Position numbers and translations under genes: made by a program. From assembly GCF_905147045.1 (NCBI RefSeq), contig NC_065904.1, positions 2,356,001 through 2,420,000 of the forward strand: a stretch of 64,000 nucleotides of DNA, given 5' to 3'. The DNA is from Nymphalis io. Taxonomy: Eukaryota; Arthropoda; Insecta; Lepidoptera; Nymphalidae. Below the pieces are notes generated by a model. The model saw only the letters and a program-made list of their open reading frames with translations. It made no database searches and was not told where the DNA came from. Numbering within the stretch: position 1 is the first letter of the stretch; each line of letters starts with the position of its first letter. Below, piece after piece: positions 44,502-56,807 of the stretch.

Positions 44502-44554
44502 ATTATAAGAAGGGGTCAAGTATAAAAAAGTAGTCTGTGGTCGTTTGCTTCATT

Positions 44555-44645
44555 TACAATTTCATCAAAATCGCTTCTGCGGCTTAGCCGTAAAAGCGCA
44601 ACAGACAGAAAGAGTTACATTCGCATCTTTAATATTGTAGTGCTA
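44555..44645 (-). repeat. J repeat, reverse fragment
   Basis: 'caatttcatcaaaatcgctt' 'ctgcggcttagccgtaaaag'. A J-type start 'accgcggcttcgcccgcgtg' lies separately at 44103-44122. Confidence 0.6.
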
Positions 44646-44969
44646 TTTATAATATGTATTATTATAGTTAACAACTAGCTAAACGACAAACGGTGCCGAA
44701 CTCCATTAATCTCTAACAGAAACACCAACATTCGTTTTAAGGTATTTTTAAAAAAGAATTATTTTGAGATAAATAAAATTGTATAACCTAGTTATTTTAT
44801 AAGCCAGTTAAAATCTATCTTTTATGAATCGGTTAACCCGAAACGTTTTCCATTCGTAACGTTCATTTCTTAGTTCGTTTCGGTTTCACGGAGTTTGATT
44901 TCAACGTTGCTTCGTTTTACGGTATTAAAGACCACATTTTATTTGCGTTTTATTTGGATTTACCTTTTT

Positions 44970-45075
44970 TTTCAGGAAAGTAGAAGAGCAAATAGTCTAT
45001 CAGACTAAATAAGTATAAGTCACGTTATGTTCTTTGTCTCTAAAATTAGATTGTCACACTCACCAAACTATAACC
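44970..45075 (-). repeat. B repeat, very degenerate reverse fragment
   Basis: 'tttttcaggaaagtagaaga' and 'gttatgttctttgtctctaa' 'aattagattgtcacactcacc' follow the reverse B repeat. This accounts for a deceptively good splice-acceptor look at 44967-44978. Confidence 0.4.
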
Positions 45076-45188
45076 TTCCTTGGTGATTAAATAATTGGTT
45101 TAGAATCATTGGTGGTAAGGTAAATTTCCTTTTATTATACTTTATCTTAAAATACGCCGTAAAGTCTTACAAATAGTATATGCAAAAG

Positions 45189-45475
45189 TGGTAGGGCTTT
45201 GTGCAAGCTCGTCTGGGTAGGTACCACTCACCCATCAGATATTCTACCGCAAAACAGCTGTACTTGGAATTGTTGTATTCCGGTTTGAAGAGTGAGTGAG
45301 CCAGTATAATTACAGGCACAAGGGAGATAACATCTTAGTTCCCAAGGATGGTGGCGCATTGCTGATGTAGGGGATGGTTAACATTTCTTACAATGCCAAT
45401 GTATATGGGCGTTGTTGACCACTCACCATCAGGTGGCCCATCTGCTTGTCCGCCTACCCTATACTATAAAAAAAA
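45189..45475 (+). repeat. B repeat, full-length copy
   Basis: 'gtggtagggctttgtgcaag' to 'ctaccctatactataaaa'. All modules present. Confidence 0.93.
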
Positions 45476-45591
45476 GTTTAACGTTCGGATGTTTCCCGTG
45501 TAAATTGCTGGTCGGTTCTTCTTTTTAATGTCTTTAATTATTATTATTTTAATTATATCATTCAAAATGATGTAGAATACTTTTTTAACTG

Positions 45592-45755
45592 CCTTCGTGG
45601 TCTAGTCGCTAGCTTTTAAAGTTATGAATCCGGAGGTTTTGAGTTCAAATTTCAGTACTCACATATGTAAGAGTACCATATGATGGACCGGCATTCTAGT
45701 TATACGGATTATGAGATTGAACTTGTGTTTGTACATATATACAATCATACATACA
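45592..45755 (+). repeat. C-SINE, degenerate copy
   Basis: 'aactgccttcgtggtctagt' 'cgctagc' head, then 'aggttttgagttcaaatttc' and traces of the body. Confidence 0.6.
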
Positions 45756-46529
45756 CTATTAATATGACCATATAATAATCATGACCAGGAGGAATAGTGA
45801 GAATAGTGCACCATTTACCCATTGAAACATAAAGTCCACTGTCACCATTGGCGGCAATTAAACAGCGTGATACAAGTCTATAAAAATTAAAGCTTATATA
45901 ATTATCAAATATCCATTTTTAAAGACCGATTTAATTAAAACAATTGCATATTCAGTAAATACTTGAACTGGCAACGGTCTGCACTTTTAGTGATCCAAAA
46001 GGTACTCCTATTCAAAGATTAAGGTCAGCGTCTTGGATGTAATTCAACAAAAATACTTTATTTTATATCTTACGACACCACTACAGCTGGTAATATTATT
46101 ATTATTAGCTATTCCGGTTTCATTGTCTAATGACGTCATCAGTCTACATGGTTTCCCAGATCCACGTTCATGAAATATGTCGAGCTTTCATCGATAAATA
46201 ACTTAAATTAGAAAACCCTTCCAAACACACTGTTCTTACGCTTTGCTGGCCCAGTACTTGTCGAGCGAGTCTAATTCATCTTTAGAAATACACCAAAAAT
46301 ATTATCTTTATGCTTTGAAATTATTTTAATTTATTTTGTAATATCAAAACATACGAGTAATGAAACTAAAATTACGCACGTAATGAATGAAACCAGCTGA
46401 TTTTAAATATTAATGGCGAATCGAAACTTCGTCAATTAAAATGCATCCATGCGACAGCAGTTGTGACAATTCAAATATGATGAATCTATTCGGTCTCATA
46501 CGATTGTGGCGCCATCTTTCATACATTAT

Positions 46530-46605
46530 CTGCCCTTTTGATCAAGTGGCTAGATATACGGCCGCATATCCTGAAGTCCTGGGTTCCATTGGAGATTGGA
46601 AGTAT
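46530..46605 (+). repeat. C-SINE, head fragment
   Basis: 'caagtggctagatatacggc' 'cgcatatcctgaagtcctgg' 'gttcc', followed by 'ggagattggaagtatgtc'. Only the tRNA-like head and a piece of the body remain. Confidence 0.6.
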
Positions 46606-49089
46606 GTCGTTTATGTTGACAATATACTTACATTACAAAATAAAATAATCAATTTATATCTATGTATTGTATACATTTATTAAAACTATATAATTTACTT
46701 ATTAAGTTCTTTCGACAAGCCACGGATTAGTATTCCACAATAATAAGATTTTAAACATAATACAATGTATATATGCGCCGATTCCTTATCGTAACGTCTG
46801 CAATGCGTTCTGAATATCACATCTGCATACGCTAATCTCTTAACAACTTACTATTGATTAGGACGTGTAGAGGTGACTAGCATTTTAGGGGTCCGATTAG
46901 CGTACAAACAGACACTTAAAGTAGAAAATACTTAAGTTCAGTTAATTCCTAAACAAAGAGCATCAATTTTTGTGGACGAAAGTACTACTACTAGGAAACA
47001 ATCAACTTACCAAATTTAATATTCTTATTGTCGTGTGGTCGTGGTGATATTATACGTGATTTCTTCTTGGCTTGTTATCTATTGATAGATGGGTAGCTTT
47101 TATAAAACAACACATTGATCATCAGATTAAACCAGATAAATAATTAATCATTTATAAATAAATTTAAGCTATTTTATAAATTGCAATCTATTCAATTTAA
47201 TAATAATAATTTAATAAAACTAAAATGTCAAACAGACTAATAAGTCTTGATATTATATCCTAATATAACATCAATCAATTGGATCAATGAACTACCTATA
47301 AAATGGCAAAAGTGCATAGATAACAACGGTGCATACTTTGATTAATTAAATATATTTTACAAAAAAAAATTGACTTAATATTCCTCCCGTACAAAACACT
47401 AATTTCATATATAAGGACCTAATAGACAAGTCACCGAATTTGGGAATGAATACAACTGTCAAAGATCTGATATCTGCTTCCATTTATATATCGTTATATT
47501 TACTAAACGTAAGCGCGATTATATACGGTGACATAAAATATATCTACAATTTTACAACATACATTTATAAAATACGATTTTTTATATAGTAGAGAATTTA
47601 GTATATTAAGTATATAATAGAAAACTAATTTCCATTAACGTAGCAATGAAATGTTCATCTTTGTTTACCGTTAGATCATTATGAGTGATGCTCATTAAGA
47701 GATATTAGATCACCTAGCCTAGAGCATGATCTGTATCTAGAATACCTAGATTAGAATATCCTTAGTAAAGCGGGCGAGCTACATTTTATTTGTAATTTAA
47801 GTATATTTAGAACATGTTTTTTTATTACAATTATGAGATTCGACGATGTATATGATATGTAGGTCAAGTATATATGTTTTTAATATATAATTCTTAAGTA
47901 TTACTTTGTATTCTATGAGGAATATTATTTAAATCATAATTTCCTATAGCATTCCTTTGTTATACAATGTTCTGTCATGAAATATTTTACAATTAATAAT
48001 AATAAAATAAATAAATATATACAACACTAAAATCTAAGTTAACGAAACGTTACTTTTAAAGATATAATTTTAAATCATTCGCTATGTATCAACATCCTTA
48101 TAGATATAGTAGATCTATGTCAGTGAACAAAAGTTCTTCAAACCTTATTTAGAACAGATACTCAATGGCGGGTTGATCTATGGCTTGAAGACTGTTCTGG
48201 CTTAATAACGGACGACCTCGCGATGTTGAATTAATCGGTTTAATCTTGGTCCGTTGAACTACTTATCAACTTTTTAAATCAAAATTAACCACTTATCTTG
48301 AGATTTCAATATAATTCATACCTAAATATATTTTTATAATATAATTGAAATCAAATAATATATCAAAGTGTATTTATCTTAAATTAAGAAATAAATAAAT
48401 GAATTACGTCAGCTAGAGTTCAGCTAACTAATTTTCAAGTCAGTCCCTGTTAACCCATATAGGCAATGTAAGCAACTGTCTATGGGCCCTGCGTGCGTTG
48501 GGGACCTTGCGGCTATTGAAAGAAATAGGTCAAAGTAGTTTAAATTTTTGTCTTGCAAAAGTTTAAAATTTATTATTTAGAGAGCAGAAAAGTTCGCAAA
48601 AATAATTTCACATTAGTTACTTTATTACGTTGTCAATTGTAAGGTTCCCCATGGGATCATAAGATCACTGAATCATAGGAGTGAGGGAATAGACTGCACT
48701 TGTGTTAACCCACTCTTGTACATTATTATAATATTCTTTCACTTGAGAATGACTGTCGTAGCTGGAAACGCTCAAGCGGAAATTGTCACAGCGCCTGATT
48801 ATTTATTATTTACGTCCGAACATTGCGAATACTTATTTTAAATGTTCTTAATATGTTTTTGAATTGAAAGCGAAAGAGTAAATTTCCAAACTTCAGGCTG
48901 CTACTGAGAATTTTATTAGCTCGATCCGGAATTTGAAGGATTTGAGTTAGTTAGATCAACAATTTAATGTACATGAAATATAAATAACGTTTCCCTTAAA
49001 CCATTCCTTAAACTCAAAATACATTTTAAATCTTTGACATTTGTAATGAAAAAATATAATTCTGTATAAAAGTACAAATAATAATAATA
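46606..49089. other. AT-rich intron; decayed C-SINE pieces near the right end
   Basis: 46606-48645 shows no repeat family or gene. 48650-48795 resembles a forward C-SINE body ('gagggaatagactgcacttg', 'cacttgagaatg'). 48890-48960 resembles a reverse C-SINE ('caggctgctactgagaattt'). Confidence 0.4.
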
Positions 49090-49349
49090 ATAATATCCTG
49101 GGACATTTTTCACACACGGCCATCTGATCCCAAATTAAGCTTATACAAAGCTTGTGCTATGGAAACCAGACAACTGATATACTACATATACTACTTTTGT
49201 TTTGTAAATACTTATATAGATAATTGCACCCAGACTCAGGACAAACACACATGTTCATGCACACAAATGTCTGTCCTGGGTGGGGATCGAACCCACAACC
49301 TTCGGCGTGAAAGGCAAGTGTTCTACCAACCACGCCAACCGGCTCGTCA
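49090..49349 (-). repeat. F-SINE, reverse copy 2
   Basis: Same order as 13858-14099. The tRNA-like head (49275-49349) is better preserved, with a perfect box B (complement of 'gggatcgaaccc'). (AAT)n at 49079-49093 marks the 3' end. Confidence 0.88.
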
Positions 49350-50228
49350 ATTTATTTAAGAAACTAAACCACAAAACTCGAAAACATCTAATTAGATATT
49401 AAATGTCGCATTCTGACGTTGTGAACTATGCGATAAATAAAAGATGCCGACTGGCCTTATTTTTCTTAAAACATTTCAAAAGTTCGACCGAGTTCGTAGA
49501 CAAGCTTGCTTGTGACATTTCAGTATAGCCTAGATAAGACTTTATTCGATATCCAATCAGAACTGGCCGTGAAGGTTTCTAAATTGAATTTTCGGAACAT
49601 TCTTATGCTAGGGTGGCGGTTACTTATATTTACAAATATTTACTATATTTATTTAATTTAATGATAGATGGGAAACTATTTTACCACTGATTCATCCAAA
49701 CTTTACATACATTTTCCTGTAATTTGATCTTCATATTTTATTCTTTTCTCGCTTAAAGTATTTGAGCTATTATAATTGAGAAATTGGGAATAGTCGATAG
49801 AACATGTCAATTTTAACCGAATATGTAATGCATGAATCGAGGCATACCATGGAGTTCTTATGATTTTATCTGTAATTCATCTTATAATTAACTTAAAGCA
49901 CTGCATACGTACCTCTAGCATTTCCATTAACCTAACTTCTTACTTATATATTCTTCTGTTAACAGTTGTCTGTAAGGGATTGCTTAATGCAAAAAGGCCA
50001 CTTTTGTAGACCGTATCAAGAGTAAACTTGCCTTTTATATAGTTGTAAGCGATAAAGACTTTTTTCTCTCTTTCCTTTCTTAATGCTCAGTGGTGAAGGA
50101 AAAACGAAATGAAAACTACTACTTGTGTATCCTATGCGCATTGGAAAAGCGTGATAGAGTTAAGCACAGACCTTCTCCTCAAACGGAGAGGAGGTCTTCT
50201 CCCATCATGACATAATTTTATATATATA
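49350..50228. other. Intron with decayed A-SINE pieces
   Basis: Degenerate forward A-SINE traces lie at about 49785-49890 and, more clearly, at 50088-50215 ('gcgcattggaaaagcgtgat', 'gaccttctcctcaaacggag'). Confidence 0.45.
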
Positions 50229-50491
50229 TAATAGGAAGGCCACCTGATAGTAAGTGGTCACCAACGCCAATAAAAATTGGCATTGTAAGAAATGTTAACC
50301 ATCGCTTACATCACCAATGCGCCACCAACCTTGGGAACTAAGATGTTATGTCATTTGTGCTTGTAATTACACTGGCTCACTCACCCTTTTAACCGGAACA
50401 CAACAATACCGAGTACTGCTGTTTTGCGGTAGAATATCTGATGAGTGGGTGGTACCTACCCAGACGAGCTTGCACAAAGCTCTACCACCAG
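50229..50491 (-). repeat. B repeat, near full-length reverse copy
   Basis: 'ataggaaggccacctgatag' to 'cttgcacaaagctctaccac'. The 'ggacgagcatatgg' module near the tail is deleted. Confidence 0.92.
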
Positions 50492-50761
50492 TAAAAATTA
50501 TTTATATGACTACTTTTTTATTATGAATAATGCTAAAAATATCTCAGTAAAAATACAATATATAACTCGGGCGACTTTCGTCATTTGATAATACGCCACA
50601 GCCATAATAGCAGCTCATTATATATTTACTGTTGGTATTTTGAAATCGACTTTTAACGACTTCGATAACTTGATAAACGGTTTTTTTACGATTGCTCGAT
50701 CTGGATGTATATCGATTCGGGGTGAATAAATGAAGTATATTAAACTACATATTTTCATATA

Positions 50762-51025
50762 ATGATAGGGCTTTTTGCAAGCCCGTCAGGGTAGGTACCA
50801 ACCATTCATCAGATATTCTACCGCGTTCCGATTTGAAGGGACTTTCCGGTTTGAGTGAGTCAATGAAACTATAAGCGCAAGGTATATATATAACATATTA
50901 GTTCCCAAAGTTGGTTGCGCGTTGGCGATGTAAGAAATAGGTAATATTTTTATATCGCTAATGGTTATGGGTGATGGTGACCACATACTAGCATTTCGGT
51001 AGTGGCCTACCTATAACATTTAAAA
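50762..51025 (+). repeat. B repeat, diverged forward copy
   Basis: 'atgatagggctttttgcaag' to 'gtagtggcctacctataaca'. It faces the reverse copy at 50229-50491 about 270 bp away. Confidence 0.8.
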
Positions 51026-53044
51026 AATCTTTATATTTTATTACATACCAGGACATTATGATATTATTCGCTAATAATTATATTCAATTTTATGTCGAAC
51101 TTGGTAGGTCCATCTGCATGGACGCATGGAAGGTAACCTCAATTACTATGATGATTTCTGGCACGTTCTTACCACTGGACCGTCTCGGAGCTTCTCATAT
51201 TTAAATAAATAAATATCTTATTTACGTCAAATTTAGAGCGCTGCAGTGACTTCAATTTAATTTACCTAACAACCAGGAGACATTCGGACTCTGCCTTCCA
51301 AGCATTTCGCATTCATAGCGCTCCGAACTTTTGGATAAAAACCTCTCCGTAACGTTTTTATATTTTCACGTTTTTACCGACCCGCGTAGACCTTTCTGCT
51401 ATCCTTTTTGTCCGCCTATTATTATTTATTCCACACATATGTAGGTATAGTATCATTTCACAGATATATATACATGTCTATACGAGTATATAAAATTGGA
51501 TATCGGTATCCTTGCTCGAGATTATTAATCTTATTTCTTCGACTTCAGCAAACAGTAACCGATCAACATGAAAGTTTGCACACATATGTATTTTTTCATT
51601 AAAGAGGTTTTTTATATAAACCACATTGTCTTAACTAGCGACTGGATCCAACTGTAGCTCATCAACTGGCGGGCAAGAACACGTCTGATAGCTTTTCTGC
51701 ATGATGTGTCCTTACTCCATCACTTCTCTATAGTAGCTACGCTTTTTTTAATCCGGGCGCGTTAATTTGAGTTTGAGCTCAAGAATGGGCGATAATTTTG
51801 GAATTATCAACGTTATACTATTTGAATTTGTTCAAGGTATACAATGATAGTAATTAGCCTTGTGTTAAAATATAAATTATTGTAGTGTAAAAACGCGTTT
51901 AGTTAGGACGTTTATTCAAATTACACAGAACTTGCTAATCATCATTGGGACTCAGAATGAGATAATAAATATATTCATTGGATTAAAATTTCCAAGAAAC
52001 GTTTAGATTCTAGGGTTGAGCAAATGCGAGTTATATTGAGAAAAGAAAATAAAAAAATACGAAGCAAAGCAATTATGTAGCTGGCTTATCGGGCAAACGA
52101 CTCGACAGTCCAAAAATACTCAACAGCGTACTTTGATATCAGCCCCTTGTTCGGGTTGTACATGACTTAAGCCACCAGAGACTCGACATGCGATAAAGTT
52201 TTATTTTATCAATTCTGTTCCCGTTGTTCTATTTTTGACTTCCGTTTTCGTTACGTGTCTAGATAATATGAGCCAATTCCGAGACTTGATTAAATATGTG
52301 TAACCGTCCAAGACGCATCATTCAAATGAATAAGCGCCGTCTAAAGAAAATAAAATACAACTTAATATTGTGGTACTACGAGTATCGTAGTAGTACAAAA
52401 TGAACAACTTGATTTATTAAAAATTAGCTTATTTAATAATTAAGATAAAGAACGTCTACAACGAGCGTAAATTCAAACACAACTTCTGCTGTTATTTTAA
52501 ACTATTTCCAATTGTTCACTCGTACTCGAAAATAATCGTAAGGATGCCATATGTGCCACTTAACCATTCTGGAACTTCACCTTAAAGTGAAAGAAGGCAA
52601 AGATCCAACACTGATATAATAGCGGGTGGCTTAATATAAAAAAATAACTTCAGGCCATTTTATAAATTGAAATGGAAACTATAGTCAGGAGTTATTTACC
52701 AATTTCACTCCTACCTCAACCAGACTTGCAATATATTAAACCTTACGTATAAAACGGATGTGATTGCTTTTTCAATCTGACATATCGAATAATTGCCTCT
52801 GGAATACATTTTAAACGTTGCAGTAATTTTGCAAATATCGCGGATTCCCGTCAGCGCGTCCTCCGTTCAATGGTGTGGAACCAAAGGTATTATTCACTTT
52901 AATAAATAATAATGTCTTCATCTTAAGTATTGCTGAAACTGTAAAACTTCAGAAACTAATTCAAGGAAGGATAATTAAAATTCCACTTCAAGGAACCTTG
53001 TTCGCAATCATATATAAACTTTCTTTTGGGACACCCGGTGTTTT
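51026..53044. other. Intron, little recognised
   Basis: A short reverse A-SINE head ('cacgttcttaccactggacc' 'gtctcgg') lies at 51162-51188. The rest has no repeat family or coding signature. Confidence 0.4.
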
Positions 53045-53373
53045 ATAATGTCTGCTTAGGTCAAATTTTGCAAGCTGAATTAGAACCACTTCCCTTTATT
53101 TGACAGAGTTGAAATTTTACATTGAATCGAGTTAAATGACAATGCATTTTTATGATAAGGATGACCTAATTCTGGATTGCCTTCAGATTAAGGAACTCTT
53201 CAACAGACAACAGCATAGACAAGAAATGTTATGAAAAACACCTTATTCAAAAAAATTTTTTTAGTAATTTATTATAATTACGATGATGCCATTTTTACAA
53301 ATCAATTTATATATTTAAATCAATTTCTTAATGAAAACTTATTTACAGTTGTGAAAATTTTCTATTTATAGGT
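53045..53373 (+). repeat. Unclassified dispersed repeat, copy 2
   Basis: Counterpart of 8972-9208 ('agagttgaaattttacattg', 'aatgacaatgca', 'aaggaactcttcaacagaca'), with extra sequence near the right end. It too is followed by a reverse A-SINE. Confidence 0.6.
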
Positions 53374-53420
53374 CGATTAAGAAATGTTTATTAGATGTTA
53401 TATATGTATATATACCGTAC

Positions 53421-53720
53421 CGTAACAGCCTGTGAATGTCCCACTGCTGGGCTAAAGGCCTCCTCTCCTCTTTTTGAGGAGAAGGTTTGGAGCTTATTCC
53501 ACCGCGCTGCTCCAATGCGGGTTGGTAGAATTCACATGTGGCAGAATTTCAGTGAAATTAGACACATGCAGGTTTCCTCACGATGTTTTCCTTCACCGTA
53601 AAGCACGAGATGAATTATAATCACAAATTAAGCACATGAAAATTCAGTGGTGCTTGCCCGGGTTTGAACCCACGATCATCGGTTAAGATTCACGCGTTCT
53701 TACCACAGGGCCATCTCGGC
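53421..53720 (-). repeat. A-SINE, full-length reverse copy
   Basis: 'cgtaacagcctgtgaatgtc' to 'ggccatctcggc'. Box A and B complements intact (one base lost in box A). Among the best preserved in the window. Confidence 0.94.
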
Positions 53721-55601
53721 TAAAAGCTGTGGAAGAGATATGATTTCGACATATAATTGTTTGAATATGTGATTTTTTTAGTAAATTAAACTAAGAACAT
53801 GGAACATTGTGGACTTTTGACAATCAGTGCAGTTAAAAATAAGAATTATGTTCTTTCTATCTGTATTATTTATGGGTTCACTAGTTTCCCGATAAAGTTG
53901 TATGAAAGTGATGTATGGTGACGTCGAAGTGTTTTAATATTTCCTAAGAAAACTTCGTTACAAAAAGGAAATAAATCAAAATTTAAATTAACTGTCTAGT
54001 AATTAGTTGTAACGCTAGTCTTTAATGTTTTTTTAAATGTATTAAGTGTTGATTTTAGTGTTTCCAGCTCTTAGTAAACTTTGATAAATAAATAAAACCC
54101 AACTCCCTAGGAAGTTTGGGCTATCCGTACAAATAATTAATATTGTATTTAATTAACTATTTTTGCTCTTTAAAATAAAAATTATAGGCACTTTTAATAC
54201 GTACCATTTTGCAATGACCGTTATTACCACGAGATTTATTCAAATAATTGCTGGTAGATATAAAATCTTTGCAGTCGAACGTGAAAAAGACTAAACTTAA
54301 AAACAAAGAGTTTTTATAAAATTTTAAAACGATTTTCATAACGTAATAACTTTACTTTGGCGTTTTAACATAGAATTAATTATACTTATAATTTAAATAT
54401 AAGTACACGTGTTCATAATGACTGACGAGTAACGGGACTTTCAAAAATATATAACAATATCAGAGCGCGTTGAATATTGAAGGAATTCAGATAGAAACGG
54501 TAATAATAACGAAATATGGTTTCACACTGTAGAAGTAATCAAGGGTTTAAATATAGAATAAGGTTCGAATTTAGCCTTATTTTATTTAAAAACTTTATTG
54601 ACCACCATTATAATAGAACATAGTTCCTGAAGGCATTCTCTGCCAACTTTTAGGCTAAACAGATATCCATGAATTTCCTTATACAGGAAATACTTGAAGC
54701 TTAGTAATTATTTAATTCAAAATTTTATTTAATTGTTTTTGATGTTAAATATCGATGCATACCGCGACGGCAAACGACATGACGCTCTCTAAATGTCGTC
54801 ATGCCCTCTCCGCTGCCGTTCTCAATTCCCTCCTGCGTGTTCCCTTCTCTATATACTATATACGTCGTTAGTATATCTTATTATAATAATATGAAATATT
54901 TTTTTACCTTTATCTTTTAGTAAATAATTCATTAATACGTACAATCTTATCAATAAAAAACACAACCTCACTCAACGACGTCCGAAAGGCGAATCGTCCA
55001 TTTTTAACACCTGCCGGAGGTGATACCAACATTATTTTTTTATTTATTTACAATTGGAAGACATCATGTCTTCTGTCAATAGCCACAGGAACTAAAATGT
55101 GATGATCATTTGTATCAGCTTTGGTTGACACAACCTTTAAACTGATAACCTCAAAACAATGCGTGTGTTGTACAATCCACCTATATCGGTACACAAAGCC
55201 TTATCACCAGTAAGACCTTTATTGCGAGGACCTAATTAAATATCACCGCCTTGAGAACCACTTAACATTTATTAAAAAAAACCCAGTGTTCATTAATTTG
55301 CTTTCTGTAATCCAAGCTCATCTCGCACTTGAACACGACTTTAACTAAAACAAAGTGATTATAATAGATCCCTTAAATAAAGCGCGCAGATATTTGTAAG
55401 CCCTATATTTATCAAGGCGACCTAAGAGAGCGCTATTAATAACAAACATTGCGGAGAAATGTAACAATCCATCGTCAAATGTTCTTAAGTGATTGTGTAT
55501 TGTGCTGTGACTCGATGAAATGTCGTTCACATACCTCAGCCGAAATATAAACGCCCTTTACGACTTGTGATTTGCCGTACATACGATTGATATGAATTTT
55601 T
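53721..55601. other. AT-rich intron, nothing recognised
   Basis: No repeat family or coding signature. A GC-richer, pyrimidine-rich patch at 54780-54850 has no clear identity. Confidence 0.4.
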
Positions 55602-56082
55602 TTATATAAAATTGCTTGGTTTTTTATGTATATGTAAAATTGGAAGGTTATATGAGCCACCGGTCGTCACGACCTTGGTGCTATAAGAAATACTTTTTTT
55701 TAAGTCGCGCTGTGGATTTGCAGACATTGAGGTGGTGAGGATAGAATTTAGATTTCTGGCTGTTCGGAAATAAAATTCAGTAGCCGGGACTAATCCAAAA
55801 AATTCCTCAGAAGATTCCCCGTGATATATGCGATATAGTATGCAAAGTATCCCGACATATCTACGCAGTTCCAAAGGATCGAGCTGGTCTGTAAGAACTT
55901 GATTGTCGACAATTCGAACTGCTCTACGTTGAATTCGGTTAAAGGGAAGAAGTTAGTACTGGGAGCTCCCACCCAGAGATGAGAGCAGTATTCCATGTGA
56001 AGCCAAACTTACACATTGTAAAGTTTTAGGCGCTCAGCCGACGAACCGAACAACGTTCGAAATCTCGGCGACTACTTTCCTA
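55602..56082 (-). pseudogene. Non-LTR retrotransposon RT fragment, broken
   Basis: On the - strand, pieces in shifting frames read MEYCSHLWVGAPS, then FNVEQFELSTIK (decayed), ELRRYVGILCILYRIYHGES, EEFFGLVPATEFYFRTARNL and finally KKSISYSTK. This is the C-terminal part of a Jockey-like reverse transcriptase (the 'RPHMEYCSHLW' and 'YRIYHGE' landmarks). A stop lies just before MEYCS, and at least one frameshift separates the pieces. It is a different lineage from the LINE at 34947. Confidence 0.7.
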
Positions 56083-56088
56083 AACACA

Positions 56089-56227
56089 CCAATGCGCCAC
56101 TAAACTTTGGAACTAAGATGTTGTATCCCCTGTGATTGCAGCTGTACTGGCTCACTCAACCTCCGAACTGGAACACAACAATACTGACTAAATACTTACT
56201 GCCAAACAGATTGCTGATACCTACCCT
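56089..56227 (-). repeat. B repeat, reverse diverged fragment
   Basis: 'caatgcgccactaaactttg', 'ctggctcactcaacctccga' and 'actggaacacaacaatac'. Confidence 0.75.
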
Positions 56228-56544
56228 AAATAAAATATAACCCGTGTCAAAATGTGGTAATTGATACACAGTTTTTATGGTGAATTATTATTGCAAACTA
56301 TTCATATTAATTCCAATACAAAATGTTCAACCGCATTTAATTTCCCAAACCAGACGATGGGTATACATTTAATTAAATCCTACAAATTTAATTATAATCG
56401 TGTGGTAATCGCTGACGCTAAATTATAACGCGTTGGTAGCACCTGTAAATATCAGCCTGGAATAACCTCTCCAGAACATACCTCTACCTCTCCAGAACTA
56501 CTGTTCCTGGGGGAAACGCGTAATGCGTTTTTCCAGCTTTAAAA

Positions 56545-56715
56545 AAAAGGTTTGGATACTCACGTGGCATAATTTCATCTGACACACGAAGGATTCCTCA
56601 CGTTTCCCTTTAGCGCCAAGAACGATATGAATTATAAACACAAATTAATCACTCAGAATCTCTATTAACCGTGATTTGAATCAGCAATCTAAGATTCGCC
56701 TATTTCATATGGTGA
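56545..56715 (-). repeat. A-SINE, reverse diverged fragment
   Basis: 'gtggcataatttcatctgac', 'gaattataaacacaaattaa' and a decayed head complement at 56660-56705. Confidence 0.65.
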
Positions 56716-56807
56716 TTATATAACAATTTTTTAACTGTTATATAATCACGATATACAATACATAATCGCTACCAGCAGGGGTAGCGATTATGTATTGTGT
56801 ATCGTGA
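56712..56807. repeat. Two adjacent hairpins
   Basis: Hairpin 1 has 14-bp perfect arms (56712-56725 and 56736-56749) around a 10-nt loop. Hairpin 2 has 28-bp arms (56746-56773 and 56780-56807) with one G:T-type mismatch around a 6-nt loop. The two overlap by four bases. Confidence 0.85.

Noticed and set aside
44967..45040. Strong-looking splice acceptor (TTTTTTTTCAG) as another exchanger exon
   Set aside because: The phase-0 frame stops after ten codons, and the sequence follows a degenerate reverse B repeat.
46441..46683. 80-codon ATG frame as a gene
   Set aside because: It runs through a C-SINE head; content is repeat-derived.
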